The translations under genes and the position numbers were made by a program. Positions 53,546-61,282 of a stretch of 64,000 nt of DNA are shown piece by piece. This DNA comes from Arthrobacter burdickii (lineage in GTDB: Bacteria > Actinomycetota > Actinomycetes > Actinomycetales > Micrococcaceae). The number at the start of each line of letters is the position of its first letter. Position 1 is the stretch's first letter. The notes beneath the pieces are model-generated. The model was given only the letters and a program-made list of their open reading frames with translations, was not told where the DNA came from and did no database searches. The stretch spans positions 124,001 through 188,000 of the forward strand of contig NZ_JAROCG010000001.1 in the NCBI RefSeq assembly GCF_030433645.1. Direction: 5' to 3'.

Positions 53546-54511
53546 TCAGCCCTTCAGGCCGCCGGCCAGCAAACCCCGCACGAAGTAGCGCTGCAGCCCG
53601 AAGAACACTGCCAGCGGAACGATGATGGACACGAAGGCTCCCGCTGTCAGACGCTGCCACTCTCCGCCGCGGGAACCCTGGATCTCGGCCAGGCGCTGCG
53701 TGATCGGCGCGACGTCGGCCCCGCCGCCGGAGAACACCAGCGCCACGAGGAGGTCGTTCCACAACCAGAGGAACTGGAAAATCCCGAAGGAAGCCAGCGC
53801 GGGCGTGGCGAGCGGAATGATGATGCGCCAGAAGATGGTGCTGTGCCCGGCCCCGTCCACGCGGGCCGCCTCGATGACCTCGCCCGGGATCTCCGCGATG
53901 AAGTTGTGCAGGAGGAAGATGGCCAGCGGCAGTCCGAAGATCGTGTGGGCGACCCAGAGCTGTGCATAGGTACCACTCGGCAGAACCTGGAAGTCGCCGA
54001 ACTTGAGCACCTTCGTGAACAGTTGGAGCAGCGGGATCAGGGCCATCTGGAGGGGGACGATCTGCAGGGCGAAGACGAAGATGAACAGGCTGTCCTTCCC
54101 CCTGAACCGGCCCCACGCGAACATGTACGCCGCCATGGCGCCGAGGACCAGCGTGAAGACGGTCCCGGGAATGACGATCGCCAGCGAGTTCACGAAGTAG
54201 GAGAGCAGGTTGGGTGACTGGCTTCCTCCGGGGCTGAGGACGTCGGCGTAGTTCTCGAGCGTGAACTGGCGATCGGTGAGGACGTTCCACCAGCCGTTGC
54301 CCTTGATGTTGTCCTCCGGGCGGAAGGACGAGACCAGCAGTCCGAACGTCGGGACGGTCCAGATCACGGCGATGATGATCGCGGCGGCAGTGGCCCTCCG
54401 CGACGTCAGCCGCTGCTTGACCCGTTTCTGCATGGTCCGTCGCCCCTGGGCCGCGTCATCCTTGACGTCCGGCAGGAGCTCGTTCGTGTTGTCCAGCGGC
54501 ACAGTGCTCAT
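53546..54511 (-). CDS. Sugar ABC transporter, permease (MalG type)
   Basis: 321 residues, six membrane segments after a 40-residue cytoplasmic N terminus. The coupling loop EAARVDGAGHSTIFWRIIIP is the EAA motif of MalG-type permeases; PSGTYAQLWVAHTIFGLPLA is also typical. It overlaps the MalF-type gene by ATGA and precedes the LacI gene by four bases. Confidence 0.88.
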   Translation of the reverse strand: MSTVPLDNTNELLPDVKDDAAQGRRTMQKRVKQRLTSRRATAAAIIIAVIWTVPTFGLLVSSFRPEDNIKGNGWWNVLTDRQFTLENYADVLSPGGSQSPNLLSYFVNSLAIVIPGTVFTLVLGAMAAYMFAWGRFRGKDSLFIFVFALQIVPLQMALIPLLQLFTKVLKFGDFQVLPSGTYAQLWVAHTIFGLPLAIFLLHNFIAEIPGEVIEAARVDGAGHSTIFWRIIIPLATPALASFGIFQFLWLWNDLLVALVFSGGGADVAPITQRLAEIQGSRGGEWQRLTAGAFVSIIVPLAVFFGLQRYFVRGLLAGGLKG

Positions 54512-55473
54512 CGGATCTCCTTCTGCTTGCGGAGCAGCCGGGCGTTGTAGACGACCACGGGCAGCACCATCAGGAACAGGACCAGCGCCAGCGCGGCACC
54601 CCTGCCGGGCTCACCCGCCCGGAACGCCTGGGTGTACATCTCGTTGGCGACCACCGACGTCTCGTACTGGCCTGCGGTCATGGTCCGGACGATGTCGAAG
54701 ACCTTGAGGGTACCGATCGTGATGGTCGTGATGACGACGATCAGGGAACCGCGGATGGTGGGGATGGTGACGTTGCGGAACTGCTGCCAGGCGCTGGCGC
54801 CGTCGAGCCGTGCGGCCTCGACGATCTCCGTGGGGATGCCCTTGATGGCCGCCGACAGCACCACCATGGCGAAACCGGTCTGGATCCAGATCATGACCGC
54901 GATCAGGAAGAAGGTGTTCTCCGGGGCATCGAGCAGGAACTGCTTGGGCTCCTGGCCCAGCCACACCAGGATCTGGTTGAGGAGCCCGATCTGGTTCTGC
55001 TCCGCACCCTTGTAGGCGTAGACGAAGCGCCAGATCACGCCGGCACCGACGAACGAGATGGCCATCGGCATGAAGACCAGCGCCTTCAGCGCCTTCTCGC
55101 CGCGCGCGCGGTCGATGAACACGGCATAGGCGAGTCCGATCGAGGACGCGAGCAGCGGGACGAGGACCACCCAGATGAGGGTGTTCCTCAGGGTCACCAG
55201 CGCCTCCGGCTGCGTGAACATCCAGACGAAGTTGTCGAGCCCGACGAACTCCCCGTTGCGGTTGGTGAAAGAGATGTACGAAGTCTGGAGCGCCGGGAAC
55301 ACGAGCCCGACGGCCAGCAGGATCAGGGCCGGTGCCAGGAATCCGGCGACCTGGAGCTTCTCGCGCCCGGATTTCGGCGCCCGGTCCACGACCAGCATGA
55401 TGAGGCCGATGATGGCCGCGAAGATGGCGAGCCCCACCACCACCTGTAAACCTTTGTCAGCAAAATCTTCCAC
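54508..55473 (-). CDS. Sugar ABC transporter, permease (MalF type)
   Basis: 321 residues with an extra N-terminal membrane segment (about 10-29), then the six of the transport core. EAARLDGASAWQQFRNVTIP is the EAA coupling loop. GTG 55473 with AAGGAGG upstream. No ATPase gene is present in the cluster, so the pair must use an ATPase encoded elsewhere (compare the shared MsiK of actinobacteria). Confidence 0.87.
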   Translation of the reverse strand: MEDFADKGLQVVVGLAIFAAIIGLIMLVVDRAPKSGREKLQVAGFLAPALILLAVGLVFPALQTSYISFTNRNGEFVGLDNFVWMFTQPEALVTLRNTLIWVVLVPLLASSIGLAYAVFIDRARGEKALKALVFMPMAISFVGAGVIWRFVYAYKGAEQNQIGLLNQILVWLGQEPKQFLLDAPENTFFLIAVMIWIQTGFAMVVLSAAIKGIPTEIVEAARLDGASAWQQFRNVTIPTIRGSLIVVITTITIGTLKVFDIVRTMTAGQYETSVVANEMYTQAFRAGEPGRGAALALVLFLMVLPVVVYNARLLRKQKEIR

Positions 55474-55569
55474 AGCCCAGCCTCCTTGGTGCGCGTGATG
55501 AAAGTGATTTCGGGAAGGGCGGTGCTGCAGGGCCCACCTGGAGCGGTCCGGCCTGCAGTACCGACGGCG

Positions 55570-55605
55570 GCTGGTGCCATCACCCGTCGGGGCGATGGCA
55601 CCAGC
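55570..55605 (-). terminator. Intra-operon hairpin between sugar-binding protein and MalF-type genes
   Basis: GCTGGTGCCATC (55570-55581) pairs perfectly with GATGGCACCAGC (55594-55605), eleven bases after the binding-protein stop on the minus strand. This is the same placement as the hairpins at 24368 and 47578. Confidence 0.75.
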
Positions 55606-55615
55606 CGTCAGCGCA

Positions 55616-56965
55616 TCAGGATGCAGGCCAGCTGTCTTCGACCGTCTGCGTGACTTCTTCGGTGGAGGAACCGTTGATCCAGTTCACGATGCCGCTCCAG
55701 AAGGAGTTGGAGCCGACGGCGCCGGGCATCAGGTCGGAGGCATCGAAGCGGAACACCGTGTTGGGGTCCTGCAGCAGTTCGATCGACTGGCGGTCGAGGT
55801 CCGATGTCGCCACCTCGGGATCGAGTCCCTTGTTGGCGCTGATGTTTCCACCCAGAGCAACGCGGATGTTGGCGAAATCAGCGCTTGCCATGAAGGCCTG
55901 GAGCGCCTGGACCTCTGGACGGTCCGTGTAGGCACCGATGAACTCGCCACCGCCGGTGACCGCAGTGCCGGCAGCAGGATCGACAGGAGGGGTCATGAAG
56001 GCCCAGACGTCACCGTCTTCGGCCACGTTGGTCCCCTCGGGCCAGTTGGACGCCTGGAAGGATGCCTGGTGGTGCATGGCGCACTGGCCATCGAGGACAG
56101 GCTGACCGGCCTCTGAGAAGGGCGTCGAGAGGATGGAGCGCGAGTCGCCGAAGCCGCCGTTGACGTAGTCGTCGTTCTTGAGGATGTCGCCCACGCGGTC
56201 GAACGACTTCACGATCTGCGGATCGTTGAACGGGATCTCGTGGGTAACCCACTGGTCGTAGACCTCGGGGCCGTTCTCGCGGAGCACCGCGTCCTCGACC
56301 CAGTCGGTTCCGGGCCAGCCGGTGGCTTCCCCGGATTCGAAACCGGCGCACCAGGGCTTGATGTCCTCTTCCTCGCTGGCGATCTTCTCCGTCAGCTCCA
56401 TCATCTCGTCCCAGGTGGTGGGAACTTCCCAGCCCTTCTCCTCGAAGGTGGCCGGGACGTACCAGATGTAGCCCTTGATGCTGGCGAGCATCGGTGCCGC
56501 GTAGAAGGTGCCGTCGACGGTGCCGTAGGCCTTCCAGTCCTCCGACCAGCCCTCGTCCACGAGATCGGAGACCTCCTGGGGTGCCGGCTTGAGGAACCCG
56601 GCCTGGGTGGCGAGCAGACCCGGCTGCGGGAAGATCGCGAGGTCGGGAGCAGTCCCGCCCTGGGCGCGAACGCCGATCTGCGTCTCGAATTCCTTGGACC
56701 CCTCGTACGCGACCTCGATGCCGGTGCATTCCGAGAAGTCGGCCCAAGTCGCCTCGAGCCGCTCGGCTTCGACGTCGACGATGGTCGAATAGACGCTGAC
56801 TTCGGCGTCCTCGAATGTTCCGTACGACTCGTAGGCGGCGCAGTCCGCGTTCTCCGATCCGCCCGCGCTGTCCGAGCCGCCTGATCCGCACCCGGCGAGC
56901 GCGAGGAGGGAAACACTGAGCGCTGCAGCGGGCAGCACCAACTTCCGTGAGCGAGTTTTCGCCAT
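55616..56965 (-). CDS. Sugar ABC transporter, substrate-binding lipoprotein (AglE/MalE type)
   Basis: A 449-residue extracellular solute-binding lipoprotein (lipobox LAGC, Cys26). The fold includes FSECTGIEVAYEGSKEFETQ, GGTAPDLAIFPQPGLLATQA, IWYVPATFEEKGWEVPTTWD and SFQASNWPEGTNV, all reminiscent of alpha-glucoside-binding proteins. ATG 56965 has AAGGAG 12 bases upstream. First gene of the operon; a LacI-type operator lies 103 bases above it. The likely ligand is an alpha-linked oligosaccharide, not proven. Confidence 0.87.
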   Translation of the reverse strand: MAKTRSRKLVLPAAALSVSLLALAGCGSGGSDSAGGSENADCAAYESYGTFEDAEVSVYSTIVDVEAERLEATWADFSECTGIEVAYEGSKEFETQIGVRAQGGTAPDLAIFPQPGLLATQAGFLKPAPQEVSDLVDEGWSEDWKAYGTVDGTFYAAPMLASIKGYIWYVPATFEEKGWEVPTTWDEMMELTEKIASEEEDIKPWCAGFESGEATGWPGTDWVEDAVLRENGPEVYDQWVTHEIPFNDPQIVKSFDRVGDILKNDDYVNGGFGDSRSILSTPFSEAGQPVLDGQCAMHHQASFQASNWPEGTNVAEDGDVWAFMTPPVDPAAGTAVTGGGEFIGAYTDRPEVQALQAFMASADFANIRVALGGNISANKGLDPEVATSDLDRQSIELLQDPNTVFRFDASDLMPGAVGSNSFWSGIVNWINGSSTEEVTQTVEDSWPAS

Positions 56966-57067
56966 TGAAACAGACTCCTTTGTCCAGCGGCCCCCAATGC
57001 TTCGGATGCACGGCGAACATCGCCGTGAACCAGGATTGTGCCGCCTCACTATGTAGGTACCGCAACA

Positions 57068-57079
57068 GTAAGCGCTTAC
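57068..57079 (-). promoter_or_regulatory. LacI-type operator, perfect 12-bp palindrome
   Basis: GTAAGCGCTTAC is an exact inverted repeat with a central CG, the usual form of LacI/GalR operators. A minus-strand -10-like TACATA lies about 18 bases downstream (57055-57050), so the palindrome covers the -35 region of the binding-protein promoter. The LacI gene at the end of this operon is the likely regulator. Confidence 0.75.
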
Positions 57080-57147
57080 ATGTACCCCCACAAGCTCTCT
57101 GTCCTTCTTCCAGCATTCGATACCGAACCGTGACACGGATGCCGGTG

Positions 57148-57825
57148 TCAGGTGACGCGCTCGGCCCTTGTGAAGCGCACCCGTGCACCAGATCGAATGC
57201 TGATGAGAACCGGGGTGCGGTATCCCGTGACCACATCCAGGGCCTCGACGAGCCGGGAGACCTCGGCAGCGGTCACGTAGGGCGGCACACCCTTCCTCGG
57301 GAACACCCGGACGCGCAGTCCCGGGACACCACGGACCTCCCACGTGCTGACGGAGGCGCCCGCGAGGTCGGTGCGCTCGAGCAGCGCGGCCTTCAGTGCC
57401 TGCTCCACGGCCGCGGCCGTGATGACGACCGATCCCGGCGTCCCGCTGTCGCCCGCGTCCCGGTCACCCGTGTCCCGGTCGCGAGCGACCCGGGCGCCCG
57501 ACGAACCGCCGGCGTGCCCGTCGACGGACGCGAAGAGTCCCGTCCTGCCCCTGCCCTGCGCAGCGATCCACAGCGCGAGCAGCACGATCAGGACCAGGAG
57601 TGCGGCCGCGAGCGCGAGCCACAGCCACGTATCCGACTGGCCTTCGAGCGTCGTTCCCCGCCGCACACGGTCGATCCATCCGCCCACGCGGGGAGCTGCG
57701 GACCCCCACCAGGAGGCGACGGCGGGCAGCGTCAGGGCGGAGAGTCCTGCGGCCCCTGCGGCAAGCAGAAGGAGGCCGACGACGGCGAGGACGAGTCGGT
57801 TGAGCAGCCGCGGGGTGGTGTTCAC
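57148..57825 (-). CDS. Membrane-anchored protein of the Asp23 operon (AmaP-like)
   Basis: 225 residues. Two membrane segments (about 9-33 and 66-87) flank a short outer loop. A Gly/Asp-rich linker leads to a cytoplasmic domain (about 130-225) with VVITAAAVEQALKAALLE and VEALDVVTGYRTPVLISIR. The layout matches the membrane anchor AmaP that holds Asp23-type proteins at the membrane. The GTG start overlaps the gene before it. Last gene of the operon. Confidence 0.7.
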   Translation of the reverse strand: MNTTPRLLNRLVLAVVGLLLLAAGAAGLSALTLPAVASWWGSAAPRVGGWIDRVRRGTTLEGQSDTWLWLALAAALLVLIVLLALWIAAQGRGRTGLFASVDGHAGGSSGARVARDRDTGDRDAGDSGTPGSVVITAAAVEQALKAALLERTDLAGASVSTWEVRGVPGLRVRVFPRKGVPPYVTAAEVSRLVEALDVVTGYRTPVLISIRSGARVRFTRAERVT

Positions 57826-58424
57826 TGCCCGATCACCCCCGACTCCGCCACGACGACGGTGATCCTCGGCGCCGGCTCGACGCTCGAGAGCCGCAGATCG
57901 TCCGCGACGGCAGTGCGAACGGCATCGGCGTCGACAGGGACACCCGACGTAGGCCGGACCTGCACCCGAACCGAGGCGCGGCTGATCGTCACCAGGACCT
58001 GTTCCGGTGCCACTCCTGCCGCAACCCGCGCCCTGCGCGCCAGCGACGACGCCACCACCTCGGCATCGACGACGATCGCGGCCCGACCGTCCGGAATGGT
58101 GTAGCGGGCCCGCCTGCCGGGCAGGACCGCGAGGAGGAGAAGCAGGGCGCCGAGGACGAGCAGGAAGACGGATCCGGCTCCGAGGAGGGAGGCGGGCGCC
58201 GCGCCGGGCAGGGCCCCGATCCAGGCGCCCGCAGCTTCGACGTCGAGCAGGAACGGCGCTTCCCCTACAGCCTTGAGGATGGCCTCGAACAGCAGGACCA
58301 GGCAGGCCGCGATCAGGAGGGCACCCGTCACCACCGACGCGACGGCCCGCGACGAATACAGTTCCCGGCGGACGAGTCGGGCTGTGGAGGCCGGCGTCGA
58401 CCGGTCGAGCGGATCGGGACTCAC
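57822..58424 (-). CDS. DUF6286-type membrane protein
   Basis: 200 residues: two membrane segments (about 29-51 and 80-103), then a domain GRRARYTIPDGRAAIVVDAE and PEQVLVTISRASVRVQVRP with alternating strands. In actinobacterial Asp23 clusters this position holds DUF6286 proteins. GTG 58424 overlaps the preceding stop (GTGA) and its own stop overlaps the next start. Confidence 0.7.
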   Translation of the reverse strand: MSPDPLDRSTPASTARLVRRELYSSRAVASVVTGALLIAACLVLLFEAILKAVGEAPFLLDVEAAGAWIGALPGAAPASLLGAGSVFLLVLGALLLLLAVLPGRRARYTIPDGRAAIVVDAEVVASSLARRARVAAGVAPEQVLVTISRASVRVQVRPTSGVPVDADAVRTAVADDLRLSSVEPAPRITVVVAESGVIGQ

Positions 58425-58795
58425 TGCACCCTCACCCCCTTGGTGACGGTGCTGCCGATGATGCGGATGTCCACTCGGCTCAGGCGCGCTCCCGTGAGCT
58501 CCTGGACGCGCTCGAGGATCGGAGCGCGCGCGGCATCGGCACGCGCCCAGAGCGGCCCTCCGAACGAATCGACGATCCCGGGATCGTCGAGGACCCGGGT
58601 GAGCGGAGGCACCGGCAGCGGCAGGGCGAGCAGGAGTGCGAGGAGCCCCCGGTCGTCGGAGAACGACGCCCGGATCTGGGCGGGCTGCACCCCGAGCACT
58701 TCCGCGGCGGTAGCCTGCGCCGTGCTGGTGAGGGCCTGGGTGGTGATGCGGTTGTGCCCGGACATGGCGTTCGGGGGCAGGGGGACGGCCGTCAT
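58421..58795 (-). CDS. Asp23-cluster hypothetical protein
   Basis: 124 residues, soluble. It shows ALTSTAQATAAEVLGVQPAQ, helix-rich, followed by SFSDDRGLLALLLALPL and LSRVDIRIIGSTVTKGVRVQ. The N-terminal and C-terminal segments resemble parts of Asp23/Gls24 proteins, so it may be a divergent member; I cannot confirm it. The gene sits within the operon, overlapping its successor. Confidence 0.6.
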   Translation of the reverse strand: MTAVPLPPNAMSGHNRITTQALTSTAQATAAEVLGVQPAQIRASFSDDRGLLALLLALPLPVPPLTRVLDDPGIVDSFGGPLWARADAARAPILERVQELTGARLSRVDIRIIGSTVTKGVRVQ

Positions 58796-58823
58796 GCGCG
58801 TGCAGGAGGGAAGGATTCGGCGG

Positions 58824-59015
58824 TCACGAGGACGAGCGTCGGCCGGACAGGGCGTCGACGACGCCGCGCAGGTCGAGCTTGCCCTCGACTGTGCGCCCCA
58901 CGAGGGCTCCGCAGAGCACCAGGACGAGGGTCAGCACGAAGCCCCAGAATCCGAAGATCAGGGCTGCGAAGGCGAGCACCGCTCCTGCGGCCATACCGAT
59001 CGTGGTGGGAGTCAT
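58824..59015 (-). CDS. Small DUF2273-like membrane protein
   Basis: 63 residues: two hydrophobic segments in a row (about 5-23 and 25-43) and a tail GRTVEGKLDLRGVVDALSGR that is typical of DUF2273 proteins of Asp23/AmaP clusters. ATG 59015 is chosen because the longer frame upstream has no homology and overlaps the Asp23 gene. It starts seven bases after the Asp23 stop. Confidence 0.75.
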   Translation of the reverse strand: MTPTTIGMAAGAVLAFAALIFGFWGFVLTLVLVLCGALVGRTVEGKLDLRGVVDALSGRRSSS

Positions 59016-59022
59016 GAATACC

Positions 59023-59481
59023 TCACTCGGCTCGGTGCTGGACCTGGGAGGAGCCCGTGGGACGGACGCGTTCGACCGTCCTGGGTTCTGCCGGTGGCGG
59101 GAGATGCACGTCCAGGACCTCGACGTTGACCTCCATGACCTCGAGCCCGACAAGTTGCGTGAGCGCGTCGTACACGGCAGCACGGACGGCATCGGCGAGG
59201 GCATGGAGTGCATAGCCGTACTCGGCGATCAGGCTGACGTCGACGGCGAGCTGCGTCTGGCCGACTTCGACCTTCACTCCCTGCGAGAGGTCGTTGGCTC
59301 CGACGGCGTCCCGGATGGCTCCGAGCGCGCGGCCGGCTCCGAGCCCGAGCGAGTGGACACCCGGCACCGCCCGCGCGGCGATGGCGGCGATCTTGACCGC
59401 GGCCTGATCACCGATGACGGTCCTTCCGACAGCCGTGTCCTGCAGGACGGGCAACGGACGCCCCGTGGGTTGCTCGATCAT
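59023..59481 (-). CDS. Asp23/Gls24-family envelope stress protein
   Basis: 152 residues. VGRTVIGDQAAVKIAAIAAR and AVPGVHSLGLG open the Asp23 domain; VDVSLIAEYGYALHALADAV and EVMEVNVEVLDVHLP complete it. Asp23 proteins coat the inner face of the membrane and respond to cell-wall and alkaline stress. GAAAGGGG precedes ATG 59481. First of five genes that run without gaps. Confidence 0.88.
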   Translation of the reverse strand: MIEQPTGRPLPVLQDTAVGRTVIGDQAAVKIAAIAARAVPGVHSLGLGAGRALGAIRDAVGANDLSQGVKVEVGQTQLAVDVSLIAEYGYALHALADAVRAAVYDALTQLVGLEVMEVNVEVLDVHLPPPAEPRTVERVRPTGSSQVQHRAE

Positions 59482-59577
59482 CGAAGAAGGCCCCTTTCGC
59501 TTGTGCCCAGCCTAAGCCACGGCACCGGGGCCCGGGCGTGGCAGCGGGGAGCGGTGCTCCTGCCGGCCGCAGGACGA

Positions 59578-60078
59578 TCAGGAGCGGGTACAGTGCCGGG
59601 CGAGCCAGTCCTGCACGGGCACCATGGAATGGCGGAAAGCCTTCTCATCGAAGGTACCGGACCCCTTGGGGGGCGCCTCCACCGAGTGGGCGAGAGTGGT
59701 GAAGTCGTCGTAGAGGTCGGCCGGCACCTTGTCCCGCAGGTCGAGGATCTGCTGCTCGAGGGCGAGGAGTTCTTCCGGATCCGATGCGGAGCGGAGACTC
59801 AGGGGGGCGAGCATGGCCGTGGTGACTCCGCCCGCCACGAGGACGCAGGAGTCCGAGGGATCCGGGCCGGCTGCTGCCCCTGTCTCCCGACCCGTCACCG
59901 CGCCCTCCCCCGGCAGGGCGGGCCCGTCCTGCGGCGGTTCGGAGGGTGCGTCCGGCTCCGGGGAGGGGCTGGCGGGCATGGTGAGCATCGTCTGGGCGGG
60001 CACCGGCGCGTCCTGGCTGCACCCTGCGAGGGCGAGCGCGAGCGCGCCCAGACAGGCAGCGGTGTGCAGGAGTCTCAC
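59578..60078 (-). CDS. Hypothetical lipoprotein
   Basis: 166 residues. Signal peptide with lipobox LAGC (Cys19), then a Pro/Ser/Glu-rich linker to about residue 70. The folded part has two Cys (in SCVLVAG and ARHCTRS) and helical stretches LLALEQQILDLRDKVPADLY and FDEKAFRHSMVPVQDWLARH. No family recognised. GTG 60078 follows AAAGGG and starts the signal peptide directly. It may be cotranscribed with the Asp23 operon, 96 bases below. Confidence 0.7.
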   Translation of the reverse strand: MRLLHTAACLGALALALAGCSQDAPVPAQTMLTMPASPSPEPDAPSEPPQDGPALPGEGAVTGRETGAAAGPDPSDSCVLVAGGVTTAMLAPLSLRSASDPEELLALEQQILDLRDKVPADLYDDFTTLAHSVEAPPKGSGTFDEKAFRHSMVPVQDWLARHCTRS

Positions 60079-60243
60079 GAATGCCCTTTCGTCTCGGTGC
60101 GGGGCCGGAGGTTCAACGCTCGGAACCCCGACTACTATCCCGGGTTGCACCGGGCGACGCCGGCCCGCCCGTCGCGATACCACGACCCGTCCGCGCGATG
60201 CTACGACCCCAACCCCGGCATTTGCTGGGAGTGGGCGCACGAA

Positions 60244-60278
60244 AAAACCCCGCGTTCCCTGGGGAACTGCGGGGTTTT
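60244..60278 (-). terminator. Terminator of the tRNA cluster
   Basis: AAAACCCCGC (60244-60253) pairs with GCGGGGTTTT (60269-60278), with an inner GTTCC/GGAAC extension. On the minus strand it ends in six U residues: a textbook intrinsic terminator just after tRNA-Phe. Confidence 0.92.
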
Positions 60279-60284
60279 CAGCAG

Positions 60285-60357
60285 TGGCTCCGACCGGCGT
60301 CGATCCGGTGACCTTTCGATTTTCAGTCGAACGCTCTACCAACTGAGCTACAGAGCC
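60285..60357 (-). tRNA. tRNA-Phe (GAA)
   Basis: 73 nt, full cloverleaf: acceptor GGCTCTG/CGGAGCC, anticodon loop CTGAAAA with anticodon GAA, T-arm CCGGATCGACGCCGG. The 3' CCA is not encoded. Last of three tRNAs read Glu-Asp-Phe on the minus strand. Confidence 0.97.
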
Positions 60358-60427
60358 TTGCGACCATCTTCCGATGATCACCGTATCCAGCCCGACCGGA
60401 CTCCCCGAGGGGATCCAGCCGCCTGAG

Positions 60428-60501
60428 CGACCCTGACGGGACTTGAACCCGCGACCTCCGCCGTGACAGGGCGGCGCGCTAACCAACTGCGCTACAGGGC
60501 C
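60428..60501 (-). tRNA. tRNA-Asp (GTC)
   Basis: 74 nt: acceptor GGCCCTG/CAGGGTC, discriminator G, anticodon loop CTGTCAC with anticodon GTC, T-loop TTCAAGT. No encoded CCA. Confidence 0.97.
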
Positions 60502-60587
60502 TTGCTAACTTCCTTGCTGTTTTGCAAGAGTTCCAGCCTACCAGCACTTTTCGTTCCGGTTGACCGCCCGTTAAGGCGTCTCCTGCG

Positions 60588-60660
60588 TACCCCCAACGGG
60601 ATTCGAACCCGTGCCGCCGCCGTGAAAGGGCGGTGTCCTAGGCCGCTAGACGATGGGGGC
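60588..60660 (-). tRNA. tRNA-Glu (TTC)
   Basis: 73 nt: acceptor GCCCCCA/TGGGGGT, discriminator A, anticodon loop CTTTCAC with anticodon TTC, T-loop TTCGAAT. No encoded CCA. First tRNA of the cluster. Confidence 0.97.
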
Positions 60661-60732
60661 CTGGACCACAGTTCGGGTTCCTGCGACCTTCCGGAGAGCA
60701 AGCATTTCCGGCGGATCATTCCCTGTCGTGGA

Positions 60733-60748
60733 CCTATAAAACTATAGG
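60733..60748. repeat. A/T-rich inverted repeat above the tRNA cluster
   Basis: CCTATAAAACTATAGG has 6-base arms (CCTATA/TATAGG) and stands out from the GC-rich surroundings. It lies between the divergent tRNA cluster and metallopeptidase gene and could be a promoter element or a protein site. Confidence 0.4.
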
Positions 60749-60864
60749 GGCAGATTCTCGATTCCACAAAATCGGCGGAAACCGGCGCGCGGGACCCGGT
60801 TCCCAGGCCCGACGGGAGCCTCCCGTGGCAGGTCGGGCGGTCGAGCGGTCTGTACGATCTTCTC

Positions 60865-61236
60865 GTGCCATTCGAGATCCCACGGGAAGAGTTCGACGAC
60901 GCCGTCGACGACGCCATCGACAGGATCCCCGACGACCTCGCGCGTGCGATGGACAACGTGGCCATCTTCGTCGTCGAGGAGTACGAGCCCGGGCCGGGCG
61001 AGCCCGCCGACACGGAACTGCTGGGACTGTACGAAGGGACGCCCCTCACGGAGCGGGACTCGTGGTGGGACGCAGGGTCCCTGCCGGACCGCATCAGCAT
61101 CTTCCGCGGGCCCCTCATGCGGCTGTGCTCCACGCGCGAGGAACTGGTGGAGGAGATCCTCGTGACCGTGGTGCACGAGGTCGCCCACCATTTCGGCATC
61201 GACGACGACCGGCTCCACGAACTGGGGTGGAGCTGA
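60865..61236 (+). CDS. Zincin-like metallopeptidase family protein
   Basis: 123 residues. The zinc motif VVHEVAHHFGIDDDRLHELG carries HExxH and a downstream Asp/Glu; FVVEEYEP and LGLYEGTPL are conserved in this small actinobacterial family. The natural substrate is unknown. GTG 60865 lies six bases below TACGAT (60853-60858), a leaderless arrangement. Confidence 0.87.
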   Translation: MPFEIPREEFDDAVDDAIDRIPDDLARAMDNVAIFVVEEYEPGPGEPADTELLGLYEGTPLTERDSWWDAGSLPDRISIFRGPLMRLCSTREELVEEILVTVVHEVAHHFGIDDDRLHELGWS

Positions 61237-61282
61237 CCCGGCGCGCTCCACAGCGCGGGCGGCCGGGCGCCGCCTGGCCCGA

